Of a DNA stretch of 64,000 nt, positions 47,315-57,761 are shown in pieces. The DNA lies in the NCBI RefSeq assembly GCF_030769565.1, contig NZ_JAVCAP010000013.1:1-64000 (forward strand). Reading direction: 5' to 3'. This stretch comes from Methylophilus aquaticus. Its GTDB lineage: Bacteria > Pseudomonadota > Gammaproteobacteria > Burkholderiales > Methylophilaceae. The notes beneath the pieces are model-generated. The model was not told the origin of the DNA, did not search any database, and worked only from the letters and a program-made list of their open reading frames with translations. Numbering within the stretch: position 1 is the first letter of the stretch; each line of letters opens with the position of its first letter. Both the position numbers and the translations under genes were made by a program.

Positions 47315-50205
47315 CAGGAAACAACCGTGTGTGGATCCATGCCAGTCAACTCGATCTGCGTGTCACTGAATGTACGATATTCTTTCTGCCAATCCGACAA
47401 TTGGTTCACACGAGATACCTGCACCGCGGTGACTTTGTATTCCGGGCAATTGGTCGCCCAGTCCGAGTTATCCGTGGTAATCACATTGGCACCAGACTCG
47501 GGGTGGTGGAAAGTGGTATAGACCACACCAGGCTGCACACGCTCTGTGATTTTTGCACGTAGCACGGTTTGCCCTGCACGACTGCTAATGCCTACCCAGT
47601 CACCTTCCTGGATGCCACGCTCCTCCGCATCGTGCGGATGAATTTCAATCAAATCTTCAGCATGCCAGACCACGTTTTGTGTACGACGTGTCTGCGCCCC
47701 CACGTTGTATTGCGACAAGATACGTCCTGTGGTCAGAATCAGCGGGAATTTAGCATTGACTCGCTCAGTGGTGGCAACATACTGCGTAATAAAGAATTTG
47801 CCTTTACCACGCACGAATTCATCTACGTGCATGGTGGGTGTCCCTTCGGGTGCCTCATCATTGCATGGCCACTGGATACTGCCTAATTCATCCAGTTTTT
47901 TGAAGCTGACCCCTTTGAATGTCGGGGTCAAAGCTGCGATTTCATCCATGATTTCGCTGGCATGGGTGTAGTGCATGGGGTAACCGAGTGCAGTCGAAAA
48001 TTTGGCAGTAATTTCCCAGTCTTCCATGCCGTTTTTAGGCGTCATGACTTTACGCACAGGCGAGATACGTCGCTCAGCGTTGGTAAATGTGCCATTTTTC
48101 TCCAGGAAAGAAGCCCCCGGGAAAAATACATGCGCAAATTTGGCCGTTTCATTGAGGAACAGGTCCTGCACAATCACGCACTCCATACTTTCCAATGCAT
48201 GTGTTACATGCTGGGTATCAGGGTCGGATTGTGCAATATCTTCACCCACGCAGTAGACGGCCTTGAAGCTGCCCTCGGCTGCCAGATCCAGCATATTGGG
48301 AATACGCAAGCCGGGATCAGCACTCAGCTTGACGCCCCAGGCCTGTTCAAACAGGGCACGCGTTTCATCATCTGCCACATGTCGATAACCAGGGAACTCA
48401 TGGGGCATGGAGCCCATATCACATGAGCCCTGCACATTATTCTGACCACGAAGGGGATTAACACCCACGCCCTCTCGGCCAACATTACCGGTCGCCATGG
48501 CAAGGTTTGCAATACCCATCACAGTGGTAGAGCCTTGACTGTGCTCGGTCACACCCAGACCGTAGTAAATCGCTGCATTACCGCCAGTCGCGAACAGGCG
48601 TGCGGCCTCGCGCACCAGTTCAGCATCCAGCCCCAGTTCTTTGGCCAGTGCTTCAGGCGAATTTTCGGGCTTGGCCACAAAATCTCGCCAGGTGACGAAT
48701 GAATCCCACTCGCAACGTGCCTTCACAAACGCTTCTTGCACCAGACCCTCAGTGACAACCACATGGGCCAGCGCGGTGATTAACGCAACATTGGTGCCCG
48801 GACGCAAATTCAAATGAAAGTCGGCACGCACGTGGGGTGAGTTTTCCACCAGATCAATCGCACGCGGATCCGCCACAATCAATTTGGCACCTTCACGCAG
48901 ACGGCGCTTCATCAGGGAGCCAAATACCGGGTGACCATCGGTCGGGTTCGCACCCATCACAAAAATCACATCGGATTTCATCACCGAATCAAATGTCTGC
49001 GTACCCGCCGATTCTCCCAGTGTTTGTTTCAGGCCATAGCCGGTCGGGCTGTGGCAAACACGCGCGCAGGTATCGACGTTATTACTGCCGAAAACCGCCC
49101 GGATCAGCTTTTGGGTGACATAGACTTCTTCATTGGTACAGCGACTGGAGGTAATCCCGCCCACCGCATCCTTGCCATACCTGGCCTGGATACGCTGGAT
49201 TTCACTGGCAGCATAACTGATCGCTTCCTCCCAGCTGACTTTTTGCCAGGGATCATGAATACTTTTGCGTATCATCGGCGTAGTGATGCGGTCCGCGTGG
49301 GTAGCATAGCCCCAGGCAAAACGGCCTTTCACACAACTATGCCCATGGTTTGCCCCCCCCTCTTTGCTCGGGGTCATGCGCACCACCTCTTCGCCTTTCA
49401 TTTCGGCATCAAAGCTGCAACCCACACCACAGTAAGCACAAGTAGTGGTCACCTTGTGTTCAGGCGTCCCCGCTTCAATCACGGTTTTCTCCATCAAAGT
49501 CGCTGTTGGACAGGCTTGTACACATGCGCCACAAGACACACATTCTGAATCGAGAAAATCTTTATTGCCGGCAGAGACTTTACTGTCAAAGCCACGACCC
49601 TGAATCGTCAATGCAAATGTACCCTGTGTTTCTTCACATGCGCGCACGCAACGTGAACAGACGATGCACTTGGACGCATCAAACGTAAAATAAGGATTGG
49701 ATTCATCTTTGGCCTGACCGAGGTGATTTTCACCTTCATAGCCATAACGCACTTCGCGCAAGCCCACCGCACCAGCCATGTCCTGCAACTCGCAATCGCC
49801 ATTCGCAGCACAGGTGAGGCAATCCAGCGGATGATCAGAGATATAGAGTTCCATCACACCACGGCGAATATCTGCCAGCTTGGAGGTTTGCGTTTTCACT
49901 TTAAGGCCAGGTGCCACAGGAGTGGTACAGGACGCTGGATAGCCACGACGCCCTTCAATTTCTACCAGGCACAAGCGGCAGGAGCCAAAGGGGTCCAGCG
50001 AATCGGTGGCGCACAGCTTGGGCACGGTCACGCCACCCAGCTGCGCAGCATGCATGATGGAAGTACCCTCCGGCACCGTCACATCTACGCCATCAATATT
50101 AAGTGTCACCAGCGTTGTGCTCTCAGACTTGGGCGTACCATAATCCTTGTCTGGATCGTACTTGCGCACATTGGGTTGGGAAGGGGTGTATTTAATGTCA
50201 TCCAT
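47314..50205 (-). CDS. fdsA: NAD-dependent formate dehydrogenase, alpha subunit
   Basis: The 963-residue catalytic subunit that oxidises formate to CO2. A 2Fe-2S domain (Cys65, 76, 79, 93) comes first. Then come the His-Cys3 cluster (HPLDCLTC and GDCEL), two ferredoxin 4Fe-4S sets (Cys180-190 and 222-232), and a cluster with Cys256, 259, 263 and 291. The molybdenum site has Cys384 followed by His385 in RVCHSPTGYG, so Mo/W is held by cysteine, not selenocysteine. The C-terminal domain binds bis-MGD. Soluble, as no signal peptide is present. It follows fdsB. Confidence 0.96.
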   Translation of the reverse strand: MDDIKYTPSQPNVRKYDPDKDYGTPKSESTTLVTLNIDGVDVTVPEGTSIMHAAQLGGVTVPKLCATDSLDPFGSCRLCLVEIEGRRGYPASCTTPVAPGLKVKTQTSKLADIRRGVMELYISDHPLDCLTCAANGDCELQDMAGAVGLREVRYGYEGENHLGQAKDESNPYFTFDASKCIVCSRCVRACEETQGTFALTIQGRGFDSKVSAGNKDFLDSECVSCGACVQACPTATLMEKTVIEAGTPEHKVTTTCAYCGVGCSFDAEMKGEEVVRMTPSKEGGANHGHSCVKGRFAWGYATHADRITTPMIRKSIHDPWQKVSWEEAISYAASEIQRIQARYGKDAVGGITSSRCTNEEVYVTQKLIRAVFGSNNVDTCARVCHSPTGYGLKQTLGESAGTQTFDSVMKSDVIFVMGANPTDGHPVFGSLMKRRLREGAKLIVADPRAIDLVENSPHVRADFHLNLRPGTNVALITALAHVVVTEGLVQEAFVKARCEWDSFVTWRDFVAKPENSPEALAKELGLDAELVREAARLFATGGNAAIYYGLGVTEHSQGSTTVMGIANLAMATGNVGREGVGVNPLRGQNNVQGSCDMGSMPHEFPGYRHVADDETRALFEQAWGVKLSADPGLRIPNMLDLAAEGSFKAVYCVGEDIAQSDPDTQHVTHALESMECVIVQDLFLNETAKFAHVFFPGASFLEKNGTFTNAERRISPVRKVMTPKNGMEDWEITAKFSTALGYPMHYTHASEIMDEIAALTPTFKGVSFKKLDELGSIQWPCNDEAPEGTPTMHVDEFVRGKGKFFITQYVATTERVNAKFPLILTTGRILSQYNVGAQTRRTQNVVWHAEDLIEIHPHDAEERGIQEGDWVGISSRAGQTVLRAKITERVQPGVVYTTFHHPESGANVITTDNSDWATNCPEYKVTAVQVSRVNQLSDWQKEYRTFSDTQIELTGMDPHTVVS

Positions 50206-50225
50206 GATTCACATCCTTTGCGCCA

Positions 50226-51791
50226 TCAGGCAGCCGCTTCTTTACTGCTCACACCAAAATCTTCAGGGAAATGGTTAATTGCACTTAACACAGGGTAAGG
50301 TGTCATCCCGCCCAGCGCGCACAAGGACCCATTCAGCATAGTATCGGACAAATCACGTAATACCTGAACGTTCTTTGTATGGTTTTTACCCGCCACAATC
50401 TTGTCCATCACTTCTACCCCACGGGTAGAGCCAATCCGGCAAGGTGTGCATTTGCCACAGCTTTCAACCGCACAAAATTCAAATGCATACCGCGCCATTT
50501 TGGCCATGTCTACCGTGTCATCAAAGGCCACAATGCCACCATGGCCAAGTACTGCCCATATCTTGGTAAACGCTTCATAGTCCAGCGGTGTATCAAACTG
50601 GCTTTCCGGTAAATAGGCACCTAACGGGCCACCTACCTGCACCGCACGAATCGGACGACCGGTGGCTGAACCGCCACCGTAGTCGTACAACAGCGCACGC
50701 AGGGTCGCACCAAACGCCAGCTCCACCAGCCCAGTCTGTTTGAGATTACCAGCCAACTGAATGGGCAAAGTGCCGCGCGAGCGCCCCATGCCATAGTCAG
50801 CGTAAAACTGAGCACCCTTATCGAGAATAATGGGTACGGTGGCCAGTGAAATCACATTGTTGACGATGGTCGGCTTGCCAAACAAGCCTTCAATCGCTGG
50901 CAGTGGCGGCTTGAAGCGCACGAGCCCGCGCTTGCCTTCCAGGCTTTCCAGCAAGGAAGTTTCTTCACCGCAGACATATGCACCGGCCGCCCGGCGTACT
51001 TCCAGATGGAAGGTCTTGCCAGAGCCAAGAATGTCCTCACCCAAATATCCAGCCAAATTGGCTTTGCGGATGGCTTCGTTCAGCGTTTTTAAGGCATGCG
51101 GATATTCACTGCGCAAATAGATATACCCCTGGGTGGCGCCCACTGCAATGCCTGCAATCGTCATCCCTTCAATCAGCACGAAGGGATCATCTTCCATCAC
51201 CATGCGGTCGGAATAGGTCCCGGAATCGCCTTCATCGGCATTACAGACGACATATTTCTGCTCGGCAGGCGCGTTAAGCACAGTGTTCCATTTAATACCG
51301 GTTGGGAAAGCGGCACCGCCACGCCCGCGCAAGCCAGAGTCTGTTACGGTTTTGACGATGTCTGCACCTGTCATCGCCAACGCATTTTTGAGGCCTTTGT
51401 AGCCATCATGGGCCAGATAATCATCCAGCGAAACCGGGTCAATCACCCCTACTCTTGCAAAAGTCAGTCGCTGTTGCTTTTTGAGCCAGGCAAGTTCTTC
51501 GGTCAACCCTAAATATAGTGGATGTGCTTTTGCACTGTCAGACAAGGCATTCAGAAAATCGGCATCAAACAAGCCCGGTACATCCTTGGGTTGTACCGGC
51601 GCAAACGCAACACGCCCTTGTGCAGTCGCCACTTCTACCATGGGCTCTAGCCAGAACAGCCCGCGAGAACCGTTACGCACCAGCTCAATCGGAATCGCCC
51701 GCTTTTGCGCTTCTGCAACAATAGCTTGTGCCGTGCGCTCAGCCCCTAGTGACAATGCTGTTGAATCAACAGGTACATACACCTTAACCAT
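50226..51791 (-). CDS. fdsB: NAD-dependent formate dehydrogenase, beta subunit (NuoF-like)
   Basis: A 521-residue flavoprotein that takes electrons from the Fe-S chain to NAD+. An N-terminal thioredoxin-like part is followed by the NuoF core: [16 protein letters not shown] (NAD/FMN loop), [14 protein letters not shown], and [17 protein letters not shown]. The C-terminal 4Fe-4S motif is [12 protein letters not shown] with a later Cys. The frame reaches 51806, but the ATG at 51791 overlaps the fdsG end and follows gtgaggtgtg, deciding the start. Confidence 0.95.
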   Translation of the reverse strand: MVKVYVPVDSTALSLGAERTAQAIVAEAQKRAIPIELVRNGSRGLFWLEPMVEVATAQGRVAFAPVQPKDVPGLFDADFLNALSDSAKAHPLYLGLTEELAWLKKQQRLTFARVGVIDPVSLDDYLAHDGYKGLKNALAMTGADIVKTVTDSGLRGRGGAAFPTGIKWNTVLNAPAEQKYVVCNADEGDSGTYSDRMVMEDDPFVLIEGMTIAGIAVGATQGYIYLRSEYPHALKTLNEAIRKANLAGYLGEDILGSGKTFHLEVRRAAGAYVCGEETSLLESLEGKRGLVRFKPPLPAIEGLFGKPTIVNNVISLATVPIILDKGAQFYADYGMGRSRGTLPIQLAGNLKQTGLVELAFGATLRALLYDYGGGSATGRPIRAVQVGGPLGAYLPESQFDTPLDYEAFTKIWAVLGHGGIVAFDDTVDMAKMARYAFEFCAVESCGKCTPCRIGSTRGVEVMDKIVAGKNHTKNVQVLRDLSDTMLNGSLCALGGMTPYPVLSAINHFPEDFGVSSKEAAA

Positions 51792-52263
51792 GGCACACCT
51801 CACCAATTAATTCGGAGACTTTTTCAGCGGTCATGCGTCCATACACCTCGTCATCCAGCATCACCGCTGGCGAACAGGCACAATTACCCAGGCAATACAC
51901 CGGTAACACCGTGAGGCTGCCATCAGCCGTGGTCTGGTGATAGTCCACACCCAAGCGGGCTTTTACCTCGGACTCCAGCTTCTCTGACCCCATGGCCTGA
52001 CAAGATTCGGCACGACAAATTTGCAGAATATGTTTACCAACCGGATGCGTTCGGAAATGATGATAAAAAGTGACCACCCCATGCACTTCAGCCACGGACA
52101 AAGCCAAGGCTTTAGATATGTCAGGATAGATGGACTCAGGTACATAGCCGATATCATCCTGAATCGCATGTAACAATGGCATTAATCCGCCTGGCACATG
52201 CTGGTGTGCGTGAATATGCGCCTGTATTTGTACAAGCTGCTCATGGCTCAATGTGTTATCCAA
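51784..52263 (-). CDS. fdsG: NAD-dependent formate dehydrogenase, gamma subunit (NuoE-like)
   Basis: A 159-residue protein with a thioredoxin-like 2Fe-2S domain: [10 protein letters not shown] gives two ligands and CLGNCACSP the other two. It passes electrons within the FdsGBA complex. It is the first gene of the fds group, with aggtcggtttgg before the ATG. The stop lies inside the fdsB start region. Confidence 0.94.
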   Translation of the reverse strand: MDNTLSHEQLVQIQAHIHAHQHVPGGLMPLLHAIQDDIGYVPESIYPDISKALALSVAEVHGVVTFYHHFRTHPVGKHILQICRAESCQAMGSEKLESEVKARLGVDYHQTTADGSLTVLPVYCLGNCACSPAVMLDDEVYGRMTAEKVSELIGEVCHG

Positions 52264-52337
52264 ACCGACCTCACATTTTATCTGTTTACAATTTAGTTAC
52301 ATTCTATCACCATCAAATCATAACCTCTATTTATGCC

Positions 52338-52365
52338 TTGTTAAAGCATGAAAAGGGCATAAAAT
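52338..52365 (+). promoter_or_regulatory. Promoter for moaA in the fds-moa divergent region
   Basis: TTGTTA (52338-52343) and TAAAAT (52360-52365) are 16 bp apart. An inverted repeat TATGCC / GGCATA (52332-52337 and 52356-52361) brackets the same stretch and could be an operator. No ribosome site is obvious before the moaA ATG. Confidence 0.45.
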
Positions 52366-52384
52366 ACTGATTACTTTAGAATTC

Positions 52385-53404
52385 ATGAGCACAATGCAAC
52401 CTACAACCACCTTCCCTGACACCCTCATCGACCAGTTTGGTCGGCGCGTGGACTACATCAGACTGTCGATTACTGACCGTTGCGATTTTCGCTGCCATTA
52501 CTGCATGGCAGAGGAGATGACTTTTTTACCGCGTGACGAAGTACTGACGCTCGAGGAATGCGCACGACTGGTTAAATTGTTTGTCCGTCTTGGAGTCAGT
52601 AAAGTTCGCATTACCGGCGGTGAGCCGCTGGTACGTAAAAATGCAATGTGGTTATTCGAAGAGATTGGCCAACTTGATGGATTGCGAGAGTGTGTGCTCA
52701 CAACCAATGGCAGCCAGCTTGATAAATTCGCTCCGCAACTGAAAGCGGCAGGCGTCAAGCGTATCAATATTTCGCTGGACAGCCTAGATGCCGACCACTT
52801 CCAGCAAATCACGCGGGTGGGCGATGTGCACAAAGTACTCGCCGGACTGGATGCCGCCCTCTCGGCCGGATTTGAAAATATCAAACTCAACACGGTGCTG
52901 ATGCGTGGCATCAACGAGGATGAAGCAGAAGCACTGGTTAACTTTGCCATTCAAAAACGGGTGGATGTCAGCTTTATCGAAGAGATGCCACTCGGTGAAG
53001 TCAACCATACCCGCGAGAATAGCTGTGTCAGTAATGCAGACACCCTCGCCCTGTTAAAAGATAAATTCTCGCTCACCCCGAGCACCCATCAAACAGGCGG
53101 TCCCGCACGTTATTGGCAAGTCAACGGCCAGCTCACCAAAATCGGCTTTATTTCACCGCACAGCCATAATTTCTGTGAAAGCTGTAACCGGGTACGCATT
53201 ACCTGTAAAGGTGAACTGTTTCTCTGCCTGGGGCAGGAGGACAAAATAGAGTTAATGCCATTGCTTCGCGCACATCCTCACGATGATGCGCCACTGGTTC
53301 AGGCTATTTTGCACGGCATGCGCATCAAACCCAAGGGGCACGATTTTGACCTGCGCCGCGCACAACCGGCGGTGGTTAGATTCATGTCGCATACAGGCGG
53401 CTAA
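52385..53404 (+). CDS. moaA: GTP 3',8-cyclase MoaA
   Basis: A 339-residue radical SAM enzyme that starts molybdopterin synthesis from GTP. The N-terminal cluster motif is CDFRCHYC (Cys33, 37, 40) and the C-terminal cluster motif CESCNRVRITCKGELFLC. FCESC and the GxGE-like RITGGEPLV loop are typical. The C-terminal GG dipeptide (HTGG), needed for activity, is intact. It is divergent from the fds genes that need its product. Confidence 0.95.
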   Translation: MSTMQPTTTFPDTLIDQFGRRVDYIRLSITDRCDFRCHYCMAEEMTFLPRDEVLTLEECARLVKLFVRLGVSKVRITGGEPLVRKNAMWLFEEIGQLDGLRECVLTTNGSQLDKFAPQLKAAGVKRINISLDSLDADHFQQITRVGDVHKVLAGLDAALSAGFENIKLNTVLMRGINEDEAEALVNFAIQKRVDVSFIEEMPLGEVNHTRENSCVSNADTLALLKDKFSLTPSTHQTGGPARYWQVNGQLTKIGFISPHSHNFCESCNRVRITCKGELFLCLGQEDKIELMPLLRAHPHDDAPLVQAILHGMRIKPKGHDFDLRRAQPAVVRFMSHTGG

Positions 53405-53406
53405 CC

Positions 53407-53997
53407 ATGCAAGTCACTGCACTCATACTGGCAGGTGGCCGCGGCACCCGCATGGGAGGCGCGGACAAAGGCTTGGTGACCTATCAAGGCGTGCGGATGA
53501 TAGAGCGCGTACTGGCACGGATCATACCCCAGGTAGATCAGGTAATCATCAACGCCAACCGCAATCTGGACACTTACCAAACACTGGGCTATCCGGTCTT
53601 TACTGACGCCAGCCCGCACTTTGATGGTCCGCTGGCAGGCATGCAGGCAGGGTTGCACCATACAGAAACCGACTGGATTGTCAGCGTACCCTGTGACTCA
53701 CCCTTGCTGCCACTGGATCTTGTGCAGCTTCTCGGCGCGGCCATCGTCAAAGAAAAAAGCTTGATGGCTATCGCCCGCAGCACCAGTGGCAACCACCCGG
53801 TTTTTTGCCTGATGCACCGAAGCTTGCTGGCCAGTCTGACATCATTTCTTGACTGTGGTCAGCGCAAAGTCAGTACCTGGCAAATGCAGCATCAGCCTGC
53901 CTATGTTTTCTTTGAAGCAGATCAAGCATTCACCAACATCAACAGTATCGATGTCTCCCAACCCAACACATCGCATTCAACCAGCCACGCATCATGA
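53407..53997 (+). CDS. mobA: Molybdenum cofactor guanylyltransferase MobA
   Basis: A 196-residue enzyme that adds GMP to molybdopterin, making the bis-MGD form used by FdsA. The nucleotide loop is LAGGRGTRMGGADKGL at residues 8-23, and VSVPCDSPLLPLDL is the second motif. It starts 3 bp after the moaA stop and overlaps moeA by 4 bp. Confidence 0.94.
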   Translation: MQVTALILAGGRGTRMGGADKGLVTYQGVRMIERVLARIIPQVDQVIINANRNLDTYQTLGYPVFTDASPHFDGPLAGMQAGLHHTETDWIVSVPCDSPLLPLDLVQLLGAAIVKEKSLMAIARSTSGNHPVFCLMHRSLLASLTSFLDCGQRKVSTWQMQHQPAYVFFEADQAFTNINSIDVSQPNTSHSTSHAS

Positions 53998-55256
53998 ACC
54001 CATCATTACTTTCTCAACTCGCACACGATCCTTCCTGCATGGAAGACTATGACCCCAATGCCATGTCGGTTACGCAAGCAAGACAATTTATTACGCAGTT
54101 CCTGAGCCCGGTAGCCGAAACTGAAATGGTTGCCATCAAAGACGGCTTGCACAGGGTATTGGCGCAGCCGGTAGTTTCCGCCTCCAACGTACCCGGCCAC
54201 AACAACTCGGCAATGGACGGCTTTGCATTTCGCCATGTTGAAGGTCAGGCACCGCTGAAAGTGGTCGGCACGGCATTGGCTGGCAAGCCATTCAACGCAG
54301 CCATTCCAGCCAACACCTGCATCAAGATCATGACTGGCGCCGTCATGCCTGCCGATGTGGATACCGTGGTCATGCAGGAGCACACCACGATGGCACCAGA
54401 GGCGATATTGATTGATAAACTCCCACCGCTGGGCGCGAATGTGCGCTTGGCCGGTGAAGACTTGAAAGTTGGCCAAACCGTATTGCAGGCGGGCCATCGT
54501 TTGCAGGCTGCAGATCTTGGGCTACTGGCATCGCTGGGCACTGCCAGCATCAGCGTTTATCGCCGCCTGAAAGTGGCCTTTTTTAGCACAGGCGATGAAC
54601 TGGTCTCGGTCGGTACACCGCTGCAAGCAGGGCAGATTTATGACAGCAACCGTTACAGTCTGTGGGGCATGCTGCACGCCTTAGACGTTGAAGTTTTCGA
54701 TCTGGGCAATGTGGCAGATGACCCGTCAATGCTGGAAAAAACCCTACTAGAAGCCGCAAGCAGCCATGATGCAGTACTGACCAGTGGAGGCGTATCGGTA
54801 GGTGAAGCAGACTATATGAAGCAACTGCTGGCCAAACATGGGCAGGTATTGTTCTGGAAAATCAATATGAAACCCGGCAGACCGCTCGCCTATGGAAAAA
54901 TCGGCCATGCGCATTATTTCGGCCTGCCCGGAAACCCAGTGTCCACCGTAGTGACCTTTTACCAGTTCGTGCAGACAGCCCTGAAAGTCCTATCGGGTGA
55001 GTCGGCAGCCCCTCAACCACAATTCCAGGTGGAATGCGTGGCAGCCATTAAAAAAGCGGCGGGCCGTACCGAATTTCAACGCGGAATATTATTTGACGAT
55101 CTGGGCGTATGGAAAGTCAAACCTACTGGTGGCCAAGGTTCGGGCATGTTAAGCAGTATGAGTCAGGCAAATTGTTTTATTGTTCTGGATGAAAAGACAG
55201 GTGCATTAGCAGCGGGCAGCATGGTCTTCGTACAACCATTTCACGGGATATATTAA
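53994..55256 (+). CDS. moeA: Molybdopterin molybdenumtransferase MoeA
   Basis: A 420-residue enzyme that inserts molybdate into adenylated molybdopterin. Motifs are NNSAMDGFAF near residue 67, AFFSTGDELVSVG, DAVLTSGGVSVGEADY, and GLPGNPVSTVVTFYQFV. The N-terminal 20 residues before SVTQARQ are variable. It overlaps mobA by 4 bp and ends the moa-mob-moe unit. Confidence 0.94.
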   Translation: MNPSLLSQLAHDPSCMEDYDPNAMSVTQARQFITQFLSPVAETEMVAIKDGLHRVLAQPVVSASNVPGHNNSAMDGFAFRHVEGQAPLKVVGTALAGKPFNAAIPANTCIKIMTGAVMPADVDTVVMQEHTTMAPEAILIDKLPPLGANVRLAGEDLKVGQTVLQAGHRLQAADLGLLASLGTASISVYRRLKVAFFSTGDELVSVGTPLQAGQIYDSNRYSLWGMLHALDVEVFDLGNVADDPSMLEKTLLEAASSHDAVLTSGGVSVGEADYMKQLLAKHGQVLFWKINMKPGRPLAYGKIGHAHYFGLPGNPVSTVVTFYQFVQTALKVLSGESAAPQPQFQVECVAAIKKAAGRTEFQRGILFDDLGVWKVKPTGGQGSGMLSSMSQANCFIVLDEKTGALAAGSMVFVQPFHGIY

Positions 55257-55346
55257 TGCGCACCAGCGAGATCATTGCTGGCAAGGACTGTCAAAAATCG
55301 CTTATAGTGTCGGTTTGCGACGGAGGCTTTCAGTAAGGATTTGGGC

Positions 55347-56117
55347 GTGCAAGCCGTTTTACAACCATCTAAAAAATTCAAACATTTACTCTTGTGGTGC
55401 CTGATTGGTTCCGTATTGGCACACATTGTCATGATGTTTGCAATCTCCAAGCCCGCCTACGAGGTAAAACACGCCCCAAAACAGGAAATCAGAATTGAAC
55501 TGGTTAAACAAGAGGTGCCGCAACCTGAAGCCATTCAACAGGAAGCACCGCCGCCGCCAAAACCTGTACCGGTTAAACCACGCCCCACTCCGACAGAACT
55601 CAAACCTGCTGTACCACGAAAGCCCTCCCCCTTGCCGGAGCTGCCTGCTGAACATCGCCCTCAGCCAACCGTTGAACCACCAACACTGCCCTCCCCAGTC
55701 ATAGCTGTCAAACCAACGGTCAGTGACAGCAAACCTGAAACCGTCACTGCCCCAGCTCCGCCAGCGCCTCCCCCGGCACCAGAACCTGTTAAGGTCTCTG
55801 GACCCAGCGAAGGGGATATTGAGGCAGCGCGAAATGCATTCCGGAATGCTGCACACCGGGAATTGAAAAAAAATCAGCGCTATCCAAGAATTTCGCAAGA
55901 TCGCGGCATTGAAGGCGAAGTTAAATTAAGTATCAACCTTGATGATCACGGCAGCATTACCAGCATCGAAGTGCTTGAATCCAGCGGAAATAAGCCGATT
56001 GATGAAGCAGCCATCTCTGCGGCACAGAAAGCACAATTAAAACAATACTTCAATGAAATTCTGCGCGGTAGAATTAACAATATCATTGTGACTGTCAGCT
56101 TCAAATTGACCAGCTAA
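55347..56117 (+). CDS. TonB-like protein with C-terminal TonB domain
   Basis: A protein of about 256 residues. One membrane helix lies at about 18-38, then a long proline-rich periplasmic spacer with repeated PPPPKPVPVKP-type segments, then a TonB C-terminal domain (EGEVKLSINLDDHGSI and AAISAAQKA). It would span the periplasm and touch an outer-membrane partner. The frame opens at a TTG at 55341; the GTG at 55347 has AAGGA seven bases upstream. No exbB or exbD is nearby. It is separated by 3 bp from a histidine kinase gene. Confidence 0.8.
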   Translation: MQAVLQPSKKFKHLLLWCLIGSVLAHIVMMFAISKPAYEVKHAPKQEIRIELVKQEVPQPEAIQQEAPPPPKPVPVKPRPTPTELKPAVPRKPSPLPELPAEHRPQPTVEPPTLPSPVIAVKPTVSDSKPETVTAPAPPAPPPAPEPVKVSGPSEGDIEAARNAFRNAAHRELKKNQRYPRISQDRGIEGEVKLSINLDDHGSITSIEVLESSGNKPIDEAAISAAQKAQLKQYFNEILRGRINNIIVTVSFKLTS

Positions 56118-56120
56118 CAC

Positions 56121-57605
56121 ATGCCCAAACCTGACAACATCAAAACATTGAGCACCGCACAGAAAGTATTTGGCAAACCATTAAGATTTCTGCTGCTTCT
56201 GCACGACTTGTATTTTATTGCGCTGATTATATTTGCAGTTGGTAGTGGCGCATATGGTATTTATTTGTGGGATCAGGCCTCCAAACAGTCTCAACGCATT
56301 AACATTCTGGTTCAGGAAATTTATCTGGTTCGCGGTGACCTCTACCGGCAAATGAAAGAACTGTTTGATGCTTTTTTTCTGCAGGAAGGTTCAGCCCTGG
56401 CCGAATACAACCAATATACAACTTCAATTCTGATGCACTTGGAACAACTACAGAAAATCGCGGTAGACGCTGAAGAGCGTGAAGCGCTGAATGAAATTGA
56501 AGAAAAATACCGCAAGTTTGTGAATGAAGCACCGGCCCTGTTCTATCGCTATCAGAGCAATCCCGATCATCAAGCACAAAAATCAATTTATCAGGACATC
56601 GAAACCGGCATTTTTACGCATTATGAAGAAGTATCAAAGCGCGCAGAGCGTTTGCTGATGATTAAGCAAAGCGAGATTAAACAACGCCTGGACGAAGCCA
56701 AGCGGCATTCAATCGCTGTGCTGTCCTTGCCGATCATACTGGCTTGCATTCTTCTGCTGTTTTCGCGTCGCATTTTAAACAATACGATTGTCAAACCGAT
56801 TAAAGACATTATGCTGGCCACCAATGCAATCAGTGCGGGCAACCTGACACACCAGGTCCCTGAAGCAGGGGCAGAGGAACTGGCTACGCTTTCACGTGAA
56901 ATTAATAAAATGGCCGAAGATCTGGCAGCCAGCCGGAATGCCTTGGTCAAAAGCGAAAAGCAAGCAGCATTGGGTTTACTGGTGCCTATGCTGGCGCATA
57001 ACATACGGAACCCGTTAGCCAGTATTCGTGCAACTGCACAAGTGATTGATGCACCAGACATGGACAAAGATACGCAAGACTCTATCCAAGGCATTATCCA
57101 CACCGTAGATCGTTTAGAACGCTGGACTGGCGGATTACTATCCTACTTGCACCCAATAAAACCAATGCTAAACAAACTTTCATTGGCTTCTATCGTACAG
57201 GGCGCCATCACGACATTGCAGCCCAAGCTCATAGAGAAATCAATCAAAATCACTGAAAACAGCAGTCAAATCAAACGCCCCATACTGACAGATGAGCATC
57301 TGTTGGAACAAATGCTCTACAACCTGCTTTTAAATGCGCTGGAAGCATCTCCAAAAAATTCTGAGATTACAATCGAGTGCTCATTAGCGAATCAGGAGCT
57401 CATGCTTTCTATCACTGACCAAGGGCCAGGCATGCCTTTCACACCCGACCCGCATGCCATTACGCCGGGCCCAACTACCAAACGTTTTGGTACTGGACTA
57501 GGTATCCCATTCGCATTCAAAGTCTGCGAAGAATTAGGAGGGGCACTGCGCTTTGAGCCTGCACCAATGCAAGGGACGCGGGTGTCGATTCTACTCCCGC
57601 AATAA
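56121..57605 (+). CDS. Sensor histidine kinase, orphan
   Basis: A 494-residue membrane kinase. Two helices (about 23-48 and 197-215) flank an alpha-helical periplasmic sensor region of some 150 residues, followed by a HAMP domain (NTIVKPIKDIM). The phospho-acceptor is His293 in LAHNIRNPLASIRA. The ATPase domain has the N box LLLNALEA, G1 DQGPGMP and G2 GTGLGI. No response regulator gene adjoins it. It is just downstream of the TonB-like gene and surely cotranscribed; the stimulus is unknown. Confidence 0.88.
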   Translation: MPKPDNIKTLSTAQKVFGKPLRFLLLLHDLYFIALIIFAVGSGAYGIYLWDQASKQSQRINILVQEIYLVRGDLYRQMKELFDAFFLQEGSALAEYNQYTTSILMHLEQLQKIAVDAEEREALNEIEEKYRKFVNEAPALFYRYQSNPDHQAQKSIYQDIETGIFTHYEEVSKRAERLLMIKQSEIKQRLDEAKRHSIAVLSLPIILACILLLFSRRILNNTIVKPIKDIMLATNAISAGNLTHQVPEAGAEELATLSREINKMAEDLAASRNALVKSEKQAALGLLVPMLAHNIRNPLASIRATAQVIDAPDMDKDTQDSIQGIIHTVDRLERWTGGLLSYLHPIKPMLNKLSLASIVQGAITTLQPKLIEKSIKITENSSQIKRPILTDEHLLEQMLYNLLLNALEASPKNSEITIECSLANQELMLSITDQGPGMPFTPDPHAITPGPTTKRFGTGLGIPFAFKVCEELGGALRFEPAPMQGTRVSILLPQ

Positions 57606-57610
57606 CTTTT

Positions 57611-57637
57611 CAAGTGCTTGGATCATTCAAGCACTTG
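57611..57637. repeat. Inverted repeat after the histidine kinase gene
   Basis: Perfect 10-bp arms CAAGTGCTTG and CAAGCACTTG with a 7-bp loop, six bases after the stop. No T run follows, so it may be an RNA end-stabilising hairpin or a weak terminator. The remaining 125 bp to bcp are AT-rich without other signals I trust. Confidence 0.5.
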
Positions 57638-57761
57638 TACGGTCTCACCACTGAGTAAGCAATCCATTTAAAACTTTAATCTTCTGCAACCACCCAATAA
57701 TTTGATTTTTTTTGCTTGCTTAATTCTTAATTTTTATCAACAATGTGGGTAAGCAATCGTT

